A stretch of DNA of 64,000 nt, taken from the NCBI RefSeq assembly GCF_004522095.1, contig NZ_SPUI01000004.1, positions 372,001 to 436,000 on the forward strand, read 5' to 3'. Shown here in pieces: positions 18,006 through 25,872 of this stretch (the stretch's first letter is position 1; every line of letters starts with the position of its first letter). The notes under the pieces were generated by a model. The model made no database searches. It worked only from the letters and a program-made list of their open reading frames with translations, and was not told where the DNA came from. The DNA comes from Nocardioides sp. 503. Its GTDB lineage: Bacteria; Actinomycetota; Actinomycetes; Propionibacteriales; Nocardioidaceae. A program made the translations under genes and the position numbers.

Positions 18006-18842
18006 ATGGCGACGACCCCGGTGCTCATGGGTGTCGTCAACGTGACCCCCGACTCGTTCTCGGACGGCGGCCGCTGGCTGCGTCCCGACGACGCGATCGC
18101 CCACGGCCTGGCCCTCCTGGGAGACGGCGCCGACGTCCTCGACATCGGCGGGGAGTCCACCCGGCCGGGTGCCACCCGACCGCTGGTGGCCGAGGAGCTC
18201 GACCGCGTGGTGCCCGTGATCGGCGCGCTGGCGGCCGAGGGTGCCACGGTGTCGGTCGACACGATGCGCGCGGAGGTCGCCGAGGCGGCCGTCGCGGCAG
18301 GGGCCACGATGGTCAACGACGTGTCCGGGGGGCTCGCCGACCCACGGATCCTGCGGGTCGTCGCCGAGGCGGGCGTCACCTACGTCGCCATGCACTGGCG
18401 CGCCCACGCCGACCGGATGCGCGACCTCGCGGTCTACGACGGGCCGGGCGGTGTCGTCGCGGCGGTGCGCGACGAGCTCGCCGCCCGCGTCGAGGCCGTC
18501 CTGGCCGCCGGCATCTCCCCGGAGCGGCTCGTGCTCGACCCCGGTCTCGGGTTCGCCAAGCTCGCCGAGCACAGCTGGCCGCTCGTGCGCGACCTGTCCT
18601 GGCTGCACGAGCTGGGCTTCCCGGTCCTGGTCGGGGCCAGCCGCAAGGCGTTCCTGGGCCGGCTGCTCGCGGACGCCGAGGGCACGCCCCGCCCGGTCGA
18701 CGAGCGCGAGCACGCCCACGTCGCGGTGGTCCTGCACTGCGCACGGCAGGGTGTGTGGGGGATGCGCGTGCACGACGTCCGCGCGAGCCGCGACGCCTTG
18801 GCGGCGTACGCCATGCTTCACCCGACGGAAGGCGCCACATGA
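18006..18842 (+). CDS. folP: Dihydropteroate synthase
   Basis: A 278-residue TIM-barrel enzyme joining 6-hydroxymethyl-dihydropterin pyrophosphate to p-aminobenzoate. Both family signatures are present: LMGVVNVTPDSFSDGG (residues 7-22) and DIGGESTRPGA (about 46-56). Later motifs LVLDPGLGFAK and LVGASRKAFLGR carry the phosphate-binding and substrate residues. It is the sulfonamide target. The gene is first of a tightly packed unit; its stop overlaps the folB ATG. Confidence 0.96.
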   Translation: MATTPVLMGVVNVTPDSFSDGGRWLRPDDAIAHGLALLGDGADVLDIGGESTRPGATRPLVAEELDRVVPVIGALAAEGATVSVDTMRAEVAEAAVAAGATMVNDVSGGLADPRILRVVAEAGVTYVAMHWRAHADRMRDLAVYDGPGGVVAAVRDELAARVEAVLAAGISPERLVLDPGLGFAKLAEHSWPLVRDLSWLHELGFPVLVGASRKAFLGRLLADAEGTPRPVDEREHAHVAVVLHCARQGVWGMRVHDVRASRDALAAYAMLHPTEGAT

Positions 18843-19213
18843 CCGACGAGCTCGCCGTGCTCGGCATCGAGTGCTACGGCCACCACGGGGTCTTCGAGTT
18901 CGAGAGGCGCGAGGGCCAGACCTTCGTGATCGATCTCTCCCTCGGTATCGACACCGCCCCTGCGGCGGCCTCCGACGACTTGCACGACACCGTCGACTAC
19001 GGGAGTCTCGTGGCCTCGGTGAAAGCCGCCGTGGAGAAAGATCCGGTCGACCTGATCGAGACCCTTGCCCAGCGGATCGCGGGTGTCTGCCTCTTGGACG
19101 CTCGTGTTGAATGGGCGCGGGTGACCGTTCACAAGCCGGATGCCCCCATCGAGGCGACGTTCTCGGACGTAGCGCTCACGATCACCCGGAAACGCGAGGG
19201 CCGCCGTGACTGA
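18839..19213 (+). CDS. folB: Dihydroneopterin aldolase
   Basis: A 124-residue FolB: LGIECYGHHGVFEFER near the N-terminus carries the tyrosine and glutamate of the active site, LIETLAQRIA supplies the second glutamate, and VTVHKPDAPI the conserved lysine. It converts dihydroneopterin to 6-hydroxymethyl-dihydropterin and glycolaldehyde. ATG 18839 overlaps the folP stop by four bases. Codon use in the second half (GTT, TTG, GAA) is slightly less GC-biased than in the neighbours. folK starts inside its last codons. Confidence 0.95.
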   Translation: MTDELAVLGIECYGHHGVFEFERREGQTFVIDLSLGIDTAPAAASDDLHDTVDYGSLVASVKAAVEKDPVDLIETLAQRIAGVCLLDARVEWARVTVHKPDAPIEATFSDVALTITRKREGRRD

Positions 19214-19775
19214 GACCCCCAACCCGAACATCATCGACGCCGACACCCTCACCGGTGAGATGCGTCCGATCCGACGTGCGGTGCTGGCCCTCGGCTCGAA
19301 CCTCGGCGACAAGATGGCCAGCCTGCAGGGCGCGGTCGAGGCGATCGCCGACACCCCCGACGTCTGGGTCACCGCCGTCTCCCCGGTCTACGAGACCGAG
19401 CCCGTCGACTCGCCCGCCGGCGCCGAGAGCTATCTCAACGCCGTCCTGCTGGTGGACACCACGCTCGCCGCGCACCGGCTCATGGACCGGGCGCTGGCGA
19501 TCGAGGACGCCTTCGACCGGGAGCGCACCGAGGTCCTCAACGCCCCGCGCACCCTCGACGTCGACCTGATCGTGGTGGGCGACCGCCGCAGCGACGACGA
19601 GCACCTGCGCCTGCCGCACCCGCGCGCCGCGGAGCGACCGTTCGTGCTGAAGCCGTGGCACGACGTGGAGCCGGACGCGGTCTTCCCCGACCGGGGTCCC
19701 ATCTCCGACCTGCTGGCCGGCCTGGGCACCGACGGGCTCGTGCGGCGCGAGGACCTCGCGCTCGACGTGGAGTGA
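19206..19775 (+). CDS. folK: 6-hydroxymethyl-7,8-dihydropterin pyrophosphokinase
   Basis: A 189-residue HPPK that transfers pyrophosphate from ATP to the pterin, giving the FolP substrate. Family marks are LALGSNLGDKMASLQ, the NAVLLVDT segment, and TLDVDLIVVGDRR with the metal-binding aspartates, followed by LPHPRAAERPFVL. The GTG start overlaps folB by 8 bases. The N-terminal 18 residues before MRPIRRAVLALGSN are poorly conserved in appearance, and ATG 19260 could be an alternative start. The stop overlaps the next GTG as GTGA. Confidence 0.95.
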   Translation: MTETPNPNIIDADTLTGEMRPIRRAVLALGSNLGDKMASLQGAVEAIADTPDVWVTAVSPVYETEPVDSPAGAESYLNAVLLVDTTLAAHRLMDRALAIEDAFDRERTEVLNAPRTLDVDLIVVGDRRSDDEHLRLPHPRAAERPFVLKPWHDVEPDAVFPDRGPISDLLAGLGTDGLVRREDLALDVE

Positions 19776-20263
19776 CCCAGGCCTCCGGCCCCGACGGTGG
19801 CCCGCCCCCGGGCTCGCTGCGGCCGACCCCGCCCGCGGTGGTGGCGGCGTGGGCGGTCGCCGGCCTCGCGGTCGGCTGGCTGGTCCACCCGCTCTCCGAG
19901 CGGCTCGGCGGCACGGCGCCCGTGGTCTCGTGGGCGCAGCCGCTGGCGCTGCTGCTCGTGGCCGCGATCCTCGGCGGCACCGCCCACGCCACGTGGCGCT
20001 CGGTCCACGTGCGCCGCGAGCGGCTCGACGCCCACCAGGCGGTCAACCGGCTGGTCCTGGCCCGCGCCTGCGCCTACGTCGGCGCGCTCGCGGGCGGTGG
20101 CTACCTCGGCTACGCGCTCAGCTGGCTCGGCTCGGACGCCGAGCTCGGCGACGAGCGGCTGCTGCGCTCCGCGGTGGCCGCGGTCGGCGGGCTGGCCGTG
20201 GCCGTCACCGCCCTGCTCCTCGAGCGCGCCTGCCGGGTCCCGGACGACCCGCCCGCCGCCTGA
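19772..20263 (+). CDS. DUF3180 membrane protein
   Basis: A 163-residue protein with about four hydrophobic segments (roughly residues 22-40, 50-68, 93-113 and 130-150). This family follows folK in many actinobacteria, and the GTGA overlap here shows tight coupling. No catalytic motif is visible and the function is unknown; the position suggests membrane association or transport linked to folate precursors, which is only inference. It is the last gene of the folate unit. Confidence 0.8.
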   Translation: MTQASGPDGGPPPGSLRPTPPAVVAAWAVAGLAVGWLVHPLSERLGGTAPVVSWAQPLALLLVAAILGGTAHATWRSVHVRRERLDAHQAVNRLVLARACAYVGALAGGGYLGYALSWLGSDAELGDERLLRSAVAAVGGLAVAVTALLLERACRVPDDPPAA

Positions 20264-20344
20264 GCCGACCTGACCGCCGCCCCAGGCGTCACACCCGCCC
20301 CATGACAGGCGGCGCGTCGGCGCGGAAGAGCCCGTGCGGAGACC

Positions 20345-20356
20345 TACTGTCGGCAC
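20345..20356 (+). promoter_or_regulatory. Leaderless-type promoter for the coiled-coil membrane protein
   Basis: TACTGT (20345-20350), six bases, ATG 20357; no Shine-Dalgarno. A weak CGCCGCC/GGCGGCG inverted repeat (20275-20281/20308-20314) just upstream may end the folate transcript. Confidence 0.55.
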
Positions 20357-20938
20357 ATGGCTTCCCCGTCCAGCACGCCCGTGCGTCGGCGCCAGCGGTC
20401 CACCCGCCTGGTCGTCGCCGGCACGCTGCTCCTCGTCGCCGCCCTGGCTGTCGCCGCGGCCGCCCTGACCGGCTCGTGGCTCACCGCCACGCTGGCCGGC
20501 GTCCTCGCGGTCGGCCTGGGGGCTGCCGCGACCCGCATCACGCACGCCGAGCTCGCCGACTCCCGGCGCGAGGCGGCGCGCGACCGCGCCACGCAGGCCC
20601 AGGGCTACCGCGACATCACGGTCGCCCGCACCGCCGAGAACGCCGCCTACGTCGCCGCGACCTCGGCCCGTATCTCCGGCCACGAGCAGACGATCGCCAC
20701 GCTCGAGCGCGACCTGGGCGACGCCCAGGGCTGCCTGGTCGAGGCCCACCAGAAGCTCGCCGTCGAGCAGCACCGCGCCGAGGACGCCGAGCGCGACGTC
20801 GCCACGCTGCGCACCCGGCTCGACGACGCCGAGCAGCGCGCCGCCGAGGCGATCGTCCGCGTGGCCGAGATCGAGCGCGAGCTCGACGTCGTCACCGCCG
20901 AGTGGCAGGCCGCCCAGGCCACGCGCAAGCACGCCTGA
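20357..20938 (+). CDS. Membrane-anchored coiled-coil protein of unknown function
   Basis: A 193-residue protein. It has a short basic N-terminus, two adjacent hydrophobic segments (about residues 20-40 and 43-60) forming a hairpin, then about 125 residues of charged helical heptad-like sequence rich in Ala, Glu, Arg and Asp. No enzyme motif is visible. The likely topology is a membrane hairpin with a long cytosolic coiled coil, as in scaffold or division-associated proteins, but I do not recognise a family. It has its own leaderless promoter. Confidence 0.6.
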   Translation: MASPSSTPVRRRQRSTRLVVAGTLLLVAALAVAAAALTGSWLTATLAGVLAVGLGAAATRITHAELADSRREAARDRATQAQGYRDITVARTAENAAYVAATSARISGHEQTIATLERDLGDAQGCLVEAHQKLAVEQHRAEDAERDVATLRTRLDDAEQRAAEAIVRVAEIERELDVVTAEWQAAQATRKHA

Positions 20939-20986
20939 GCCCCCGCGCGGCGCACCGCTGACGTCGTACTGGGAGGATCGTCGTTC

Positions 20987-22096
20987 GTGAGCACCGACGA
21001 GTCCCGTTTCGAGAGCGACCCCGAGGAGCTCCTCCCCGACAGCCCCGGGCTGCCCGGCGGCTGGTCCGTGGACTCCCCGGACCCCGGCGACCGCTTCACC
21101 CTGGCGCGGCTCACCCACCTGCTCCGCGCCCACGAGCAGCACGGGCGGGGCTGGGCCGGCTCCGGTCTCGACGACGTCCTGGTCGAGGTCTCCGAGGCCG
21201 GGCTGCGCACCCGCGAGAACGTCGTCGTGCGCGACGCCGCCGGCGAGATCCAGGCGTGGGGAAGCGTCCACGACCGAGCGGGCGGCCGGATGCTGTTCGT
21301 GCACATCGTGGCCCGCGACCTCACCGAGGGGCTCGGCCGCTCCTGCTCCGACGTCCTCGTCGAGTGGGCGGTGGGGCAGGCCCGCGCCGTCGGCGCCGCC
21401 CGCGGCCTGGAGGTGCAGCAGATCGACACCGGCTCCTTCGCCGACGACGACCGCCAGCACCGTTGGCTCGAGGCCGGCGGGTTCACCCGGGTCCGCACCT
21501 GGTGGCAGATGAGCCGCCCCGTGACCGCGGACGAGGCCGACCTGGTGCCGTCCCCGGAGCGCTGGGAGAGCGAGAAGGCGCGCTTCCGGCTCGTGCGCCG
21601 CGGCGCCGACGGGATGCCCGACGAGGACGACCTGCGCGAGGTGCACGACGTCCTCGAGGGCGCGTTCGTCGACCACTTCAACTCGTGGGCGGAGACCTTC
21701 GACGAGTTCCTCAACCGCCTGCGCGAGGATCCCGGCCACCGCTGGGACCACTGGTGGCTCGCGGAGGTCGACGACGGCGACGGGGTGACCCCGGTCGGCG
21801 CGCTGATCGGCACCCACTCCGAGTCGGCCAACGGCCCCGACGGCTCCTACGTGTCCTACATCGGGGTGCTGGAGCAGGCGCGCGGCCGCGGCGTCGCCAA
21901 GGGCCTGCTGCGCACGATCATCGCCGACGCCGCCGCCCGCGGGCGGGACCGCGTGACCCTCGAGGTCGACGCCGACTCCTCCACCGGCGCCGACGGCCTC
22001 TACGTCTCGATGGGCTGGGTCACCAAGTACGTCACCGAGTCCTGGCACCGGGATGTGACCGTCCTCCCGGGCGCGACGGAGGAGCGCACGGGATAG
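20987..22096 (+). CDS. Tandem GNAT acetyltransferase
   Basis: A 369-residue protein with two GNAT-like halves. The second half is clear: SYIGVLEQARGRGVAKGLL (acetyl-CoA pyrophosphate loop) followed by LEVDADSSTGADGLYVSMGW, near residues 285-340. The first half is degenerate around residues 85-165. The layout recalls MshD (mycothiol synthase) and other two-domain GNAT proteins, but the mycothiol synthase identity is not secure. The GTG start has GGGAGG (20970-20975) about 11 bases upstream. It is convergent with the ABC ATPase gene. Confidence 0.7.
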   Translation: MSTDESRFESDPEELLPDSPGLPGGWSVDSPDPGDRFTLARLTHLLRAHEQHGRGWAGSGLDDVLVEVSEAGLRTRENVVVRDAAGEIQAWGSVHDRAGGRMLFVHIVARDLTEGLGRSCSDVLVEWAVGQARAVGAARGLEVQQIDTGSFADDDRQHRWLEAGGFTRVRTWWQMSRPVTADEADLVPSPERWESEKARFRLVRRGADGMPDEDDLREVHDVLEGAFVDHFNSWAETFDEFLNRLREDPGHRWDHWWLAEVDDGDGVTPVGALIGTHSESANGPDGSYVSYIGVLEQARGRGVAKGLLRTIIADAAARGRDRVTLEVDADSSTGADGLYVSMGWVTKYVTESWHRDVTVLPGATEERTG

Positions 22097-22138
22097 CCGG
22101 GCCAGGTCGAGCAAGCCCCGCGACCGAGGTACGAGGTC

Positions 22139-22169
22139 GCGACGGGCGCGTCGAGACCGAGCCCGTCGC
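22139..22169. terminator. Terminator hairpin 1 between GNAT and ABC ATPase genes
   Basis: GCGACGGGC (22139-22147) pairs with GCCCGTCGC (22161-22169), a 9-bp stem with a 13-nt loop, in the 130-bp gap between two convergent genes. Confidence 0.55.
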
Positions 22170-22198
22170 CGACGGCTGGGGCTGCGGAGCGTGGACCG

Positions 22199-22218
22199 GT
22201 ACCAGCATCTGCTGGTAC
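22199..22218. terminator. Terminator hairpin 2: 20-bp palindrome
   Basis: GTACCAGCA (22199-22207) and TGCTGGTAC (22210-22218) form a perfect palindrome only 9 bp beyond the ABC ATPase stop. It is symmetric, so it can act in both directions or bind a dimeric protein. Confidence 0.55.
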
Positions 22219-22226
22219 GCGCCCGG

Positions 22227-23234
22227 CTACCGCACCAGCGACGCGCGGAGCGCGCGGTGCACGCCGTTGGGGGTGAGCACCCCGACGAACCTCGGGCCGT
22301 CCTTGACGCCCACCATGAGGCGGTCGTCGCGCAGCATCAGGGCGAGCGCCTGCTCCAGGGTGCTGTCGAGGTCGATCGTGGAGGCGAGGTCGCCCACGCT
22401 GACGCCGTCCAGGGGCTCGAGGTGCGCCAGGTCGATGGGGGTGACGCTGAGCCGGCGCAGGCCCCGCTCGGAGCCGACGAAGTCGGCCACGAAGTCGTCG
22501 GCCGGGTGCGCCAGCAGCTCGACGGGCGTCGCGTACTGCGCCAGCCGACCCCCGACGGCGAAGATCGCGACGCGGTCGCCCATGCGGACGGCCTCGTCGA
22601 TGTCGTGGGTCACCAGGACGACGGTCTTGCCCAGGTCGCGCTGCAGGTGGAGGAACTCGTCCTGCAGACGCACCCGCACCACCGGGTCGACCGCGCCGAA
22701 CGGCTCGTCCATCAGCAGCACGGGCGGGTCCGCGGCCAGTGCCCGGGCCACCCCCACCCGCTGCCGCTGACCGCCGGAGAGCTGGTGCGGGTAGCGCTCG
22801 CCGTACGTCGCCGGGTCGAGCCCGACGAGGTCCAGCAGGTGGTGCGCGCGCTCGCGGGCGACCGACTTGGGCTCGCCGTAGAGCAGCGGCACCGTCATCA
22901 CGTTGGCCGTGATCGTCTGGTGCGGGAAGAGCCCGACCTGCTGGATGACGTAGCCGATGCCGCGCCGCAGCCGGACCGGGTCCTCGCCGGTGACGTCCTT
23001 GCCGTCGATCTCGATGCGCCCGGTGGTGGGCTCGATCAGCCGGTTGATCATCTTCAGCGTGGTGGACTTGCCGCAGCCGGACGGGCCGACCAGGCACACG
23101 AGCTCGCCGCGGCGGATCTCGAGGTCCAGCTCCTGCACGGCGACCGTGCCGTCGTCGTAGGTCTTGCCCACACCGCTGAGGCGGATCATCGGTGCGGAGT
23201 CCTCGCCCGGGCCGTCGGAGCGGGTAGCGTCCAT
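22227..23234 (-). CDS. Quaternary-amine ABC transporter ATP-binding protein (OpuCA/ProV-like)
   Basis: A 335-residue ABC ATPase with Walker A GPSGCGKST (about residues 50-58), QQVGLFPHQT (Q-loop), signature LSGGQRQRV, Walker B LLMDEPFGAVDP and switch THDIDEA. From about residue 255 it carries one CBS-like domain, as in OpuCA-type osmolyte importers, where it senses ionic strength. ATG 23234 is chosen because a leaderless -10 (TAGGGT) stands six bases upstream; a second in-frame ATG 15 codons later precedes IRLSGVGKTY. The ATPase is transcribed away from its permeases, which is unusual for this family. Confidence 0.85.
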   Translation of the reverse strand: MDATRSDGPGEDSAPMIRLSGVGKTYDDGTVAVQELDLEIRRGELVCLVGPSGCGKSTTLKMINRLIEPTTGRIEIDGKDVTGEDPVRLRRGIGYVIQQVGLFPHQTITANVMTVPLLYGEPKSVARERAHHLLDLVGLDPATYGERYPHQLSGGQRQRVGVARALAADPPVLLMDEPFGAVDPVVRVRLQDEFLHLQRDLGKTVVLVTHDIDEAVRMGDRVAIFAVGGRLAQYATPVELLAHPADDFVADFVGSERGLRRLSVTPIDLAHLEPLDGVSVGDLASTIDLDSTLEQALALMLRDDRLMVGVKDGPRFVGVLTPNGVHRALRASLVR

Positions 23235-23250
23235 GCGGTGACCCTACCCG
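23221..23250. promoter_or_regulatory. Crossed leaderless divergent promoters inside an inverted repeat
   Basis: CGGGTAG (23221-23227) and CTACCCG (23244-23250) are perfect inverted repeats. The rightward -10 TAGCGT (23225-23230) lies seven bases before GTG 23238; the leftward -10 TAGGGT (23246-23241) lies six bases before ATG 23234. Each -10 is inside the coding sequence of the opposite gene, and the start codons are 3 bp apart. Confidence 0.6.
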
Positions 23251-23960
23251 CGGCGCTGCTGACGACAGCGGTGTCGACGCGCGAGCCGAAGTGCTACTCC
23301 AAGGACGTCAACGCCTGGTTCTGCCTCGACTACGTCCGCGACCGCAGCGACGAGATCACCGAGGCGACCACCACGCACGTGCAGATCACCGTGGCCGCGG
23401 TGCTGCTCGGGCTCCTCATCGCCTTCCCCCTCGCCCTGCTCGCCCGCCGCTACCCCCGGCTCGAGTCGACCGTCCTGGGCGTCAGCACCGGCCTCTACAC
23501 CGTCCCCTCCCTCGCGCTGCTGCCGCTGCTGGTGCCGCTCACCGGGCTCACCAAGACCACCGTCGTGATCGGCCTGGGCCTCTACTGCCTCACGATCCTG
23601 GTGCGGGCCTTCCTCGACGGGCTGCGCTCGGTCCCCGACGAGGTCCGTGAGTCGGCCACCGGGCTCGGCTACGGACGCGCCAAGCTGCTGCTCAAGATCG
23701 AGCTGCCGCTGGCCCTGCCGGTGATCATGGCCGGGCTGCGCGTCGCGACCGTCTCCACCGTCGCGCTCACCACGATCGGCACCGTCGTCTCCGAGGGCGG
23801 TCTCGGCTTCCTCATCGCGGAGGGCAAGAGCACCCAGTTCAACGCCGAGCTGATGACCGGGGCCGTCCTCTGCGTCGTGCTCGCGCTGGTCCTGGACCTC
23901 CTGCTGGTGCTGGCCCAGCGACTGCTCACCCCCTGGGCCCGACAGGGGGTCCGCGCATGA
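23238..23960 (+). CDS. Quaternary-amine ABC transporter permease 1
   Basis: A 240-residue permease with about six membrane segments, of the OpuCB/ProW type. The EAA loop reads VRESATGLGYGRAKLLLKIELPLALP (shown here only as its start and end: VRESATGLGYG and ELPLALP, about residues 135-160). GTG 23238 is fixed by the -10 element seven bases upstream. The first 45 residues before the membrane part are hydrophilic with two cysteines (KCYSKDVNAWFC), an atypical tail. The stop overlaps the ATG of permease 2. With its partner it forms the channel for glycine betaine, choline or a related osmolyte. Confidence 0.82.
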   Translation: MTLPAALLTTAVSTREPKCYSKDVNAWFCLDYVRDRSDEITEATTTHVQITVAAVLLGLLIAFPLALLARRYPRLESTVLGVSTGLYTVPSLALLPLLVPLTGLTKTTVVIGLGLYCLTILVRAFLDGLRSVPDEVRESATGLGYGRAKLLLKIELPLALPVIMAGLRVATVSTVALTTIGTVVSEGGLGFLIAEGKSTQFNAELMTGAVLCVVLALVLDLLLVLAQRLLTPWARQGVRA

Positions 23961-24712
23961 ACGGCGTGCTCGACTACCTCTTCGACGCCGCGAGCTGGAC
24001 CGACGAGGGTGGGCTGCTCGAGCAGCTGGTCCAGCAGCTCCTGCTCACCGTGACCGCCCTGGTGGTCGCGATGGCGGTGAGCCTGCCGCTGGCGCTCTAC
24101 CTGGGTCGCATCGGCCGCTTCGGCTTCCTGGCGATCAACGTCTCCAACATCGGTCGCGCCGTGCCGACGTTCGCGCTGCTCGCCCTCCTGGCGCGCTTCT
24201 CCTGGCCGGGGTCGGCGGAGTTCGGCCCCTACGGCCGCGCCGGCCTGGCGACCCTCGTCGCCCTGGTGCTCTTCGCCCTGCCGCCGCTCATCACCCAGTC
24301 CTACGTCGCCATGCGCGAGGTCGCCCCCGAGGCCAAGGAGGCCGCCCGCGGCATGGGCATGACCGGCAGCCAGCAGTTCTGGCGCGTCGAGCTCCCCCTG
24401 GGCCTGCCCCTGGTCATGTCCGGCGTCCGGCTCGCCCTGGTCCAGGTGTGGGCGACCGCGACGATCGCCGCACTCGTGGGCGGCCCCGGGCTCGGCAACG
24501 TCATCCGCCTCGGCTTCGCCAACACCGACCGGCGCAGCGAGGGCATCGCCGGCGCCCTGCTGGTCGCGGCCATCGCGCTGCTGCTCGAGGGCGCCATGGC
24601 CCTCGCCCAGCGGGCGGCCGACCCGGTGCCGCAAACCCGTTCCCGGGCGAGGAAGCAGGGGCTGTCCCCGGTGCCGCCTACAGTGGGTGCGGCCGCCGAG
24701 AGCGACGGCTGA
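23957..24712 (+). CDS. Quaternary-amine ABC transporter permease 2
   Basis: A 251-residue permease with about six membrane segments and the EAA-type loop APEAKEAARGMGMTGSQQFW followed by VELPLGLPLV (about residues 125-160). It overlaps the previous permease by four bases (ATGA), so the two are translated together in equimolar amounts. The last 35 residues are basic and cytosolic. The binding-protein gene follows after 64 bases without an evident terminator. Confidence 0.82.
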   Translation: MNGVLDYLFDAASWTDEGGLLEQLVQQLLLTVTALVVAMAVSLPLALYLGRIGRFGFLAINVSNIGRAVPTFALLALLARFSWPGSAEFGPYGRAGLATLVALVLFALPPLITQSYVAMREVAPEAKEAARGMGMTGSQQFWRVELPLGLPLVMSGVRLALVQVWATATIAALVGGPGLGNVIRLGFANTDRRSEGIAGALLVAAIALLLEGAMALAQRAADPVPQTRSRARKQGLSPVPPTVGAAAESDG

Positions 24713-24776
24713 GCGGTCCTCCGCTCGCTCCACCGGACACGCGTGGCACCGCCACGGGACACAGAAGGTCACCACC

Positions 24777-25715
24777 ATGAATCTGCGCCGCTCGCTCGCC
24801 ACCGCCGGCATCCTGACCCTGCTCGCCTCCGTCACCGCCGCGTGCGGCGACGACGAGAGCGACGGGGGCGGCGGGGGAGGTGCCGGTGACGGCGCCTCCG
24901 TCACCATCGCCACCCAGAACTTCCCCGAGGCCAACCTCGTGGGCTCCCTCTACGACGTGCTGCTGTCGGAGAAGGGCTACGACGTCGACGTCAAGGCCGT
25001 CGACGCCCGCGACGCCTACATGAGCATCTTCCCCGGCGACGTCGACATCGTCCCCGAGTACATCGCCGGCATCGGCGACTTCCTCAACACCGAGGCCAAC
25101 GGCGAGGACGCCGAGCCGATCACCACCAACGACGCCGAGGCGTCGCTGGAGGCGGTCCGCCCGCTCGCCGAGGCCAAGGGCATCACGCTGCTCGACCCGT
25201 CGGAGGCCAGCTCCCAGAACGCGTTCTTCGTGACGCAGGACTACTCCGAGTCCGAGGGCGTCACCAAGCTCTCCGACCTGACCGGGCAGAGCATCGTGCT
25301 CGCGGGGTCGCCCGACTGCAAGGGTCGCGCCGACTGCGAGGGTGGCCTCACCGGCGTCTACGGCATCGAGATCAGCAAGATCCTGCCGCTGGGCTTCGCC
25401 TCGCCGGAGACCTACCAGTCGGTCAAGGACGGCGAGTCCCAGCTCGGGCTCACCGGCACCATCGACCCCAACCTCGAGGACGAGGGCCTGGTGCTGCTGG
25501 AGGACGACAAGGGCATCCAGCCCGCGCAGAACTACGTGCCGGCCGTGTCCAGCGACTTCCTGGCCGACCACGAGGACGTCGAGGGCCTGCTCAACGACCT
25601 GATGGCGGCGCTCGACAACGACACCGTCAACGACCTGCTCGGCCGCGTCACCATCGACCGCGAGAAGGCCGAGGACGTGGCCAAGGAGTTCCTGGAGGAC
25701 GAGGGCCTCATCTAG
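24777..25715 (+). CDS. Quaternary-amine ABC transporter substrate-binding lipoprotein (OpuAC family)
   Basis: A 312-residue lipoprotein. The signal peptide ends in ASVTAAC with the lipidation cysteine at residue 23, followed by an Asp/Glu/Gly-rich tether. The mature part reads VTIATQNFPEANLVGSLY and later IVPEYIAGIGDFLNT and LGLTGTIDPNLEDEGLVLL, as in the OpuAC/glycine betaine-binding family. ATG 24777 is preceded by AGAAGG (24762-24767). It captures the osmolyte outside the cell for the permease pair upstream. A strong terminator follows. Confidence 0.85.
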   Translation: MNLRRSLATAGILTLLASVTAACGDDESDGGGGGGAGDGASVTIATQNFPEANLVGSLYDVLLSEKGYDVDVKAVDARDAYMSIFPGDVDIVPEYIAGIGDFLNTEANGEDAEPITTNDAEASLEAVRPLAEAKGITLLDPSEASSQNAFFVTQDYSESEGVTKLSDLTGQSIVLAGSPDCKGRADCEGGLTGVYGIEISKILPLGFASPETYQSVKDGESQLGLTGTIDPNLEDEGLVLLEDDKGIQPAQNYVPAVSSDFLADHEDVEGLLNDLMAALDNDTVNDLLGRVTIDREKAEDVAKEFLEDEGLI

Positions 25716-25729
25716 CCCCCACCTCGCTG

Positions 25730-25760
25730 AGGCGCCTGCTCGTCCGACGAGCGGGCGCCT
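25730..25760 (+). terminator. Strong terminator after the osmolyte importer
   Basis: AGGCGCCTGCTCGTC (25730-25744) pairs with GACGAGCGGGCGCCT (25746-25760) over 15 positions with a single T-G wobble. It begins 14 bp after the stop codon. The tip is tight, so the innermost pairs are probably open. Confidence 0.75.
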
Positions 25761-25820
25761 TCACGCGTCCCGACCCCCGTCCGCCGGGCCGGCGACGCCG
25801 TCCCGGGCCGGCGCGGCGCT

Positions 25821-25826
25821 TACACT
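25821..25826 (+). promoter_or_regulatory. Candidate -10 for the first surface-glycan gene
   Basis: TACACT at 25821-25826 would start transcription about 40 nt before GTG 25873; the -35 region is not distinctive. Confidence 0.4.
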
Positions 25827-25872
25827 TCACGCCGCGCCCGGTCGCCGGGACCCGGTGCAGGAGAGAGGCCCA

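Noticed and set aside
19430..22114. About 894-codon minus-strand frame across folK, DUF3180, the coiled-coil protein and the GNAT gene
   Set aside because: Crosses four supported plus-strand genes and the promoter between them, with no motif of its own.
23235..25715. Osmolyte importer read as an incomplete transporter lacking its ATPase
   Set aside because: The ATPase gene is present, divergent at 22227-23234, with matching OpuCA-type features.
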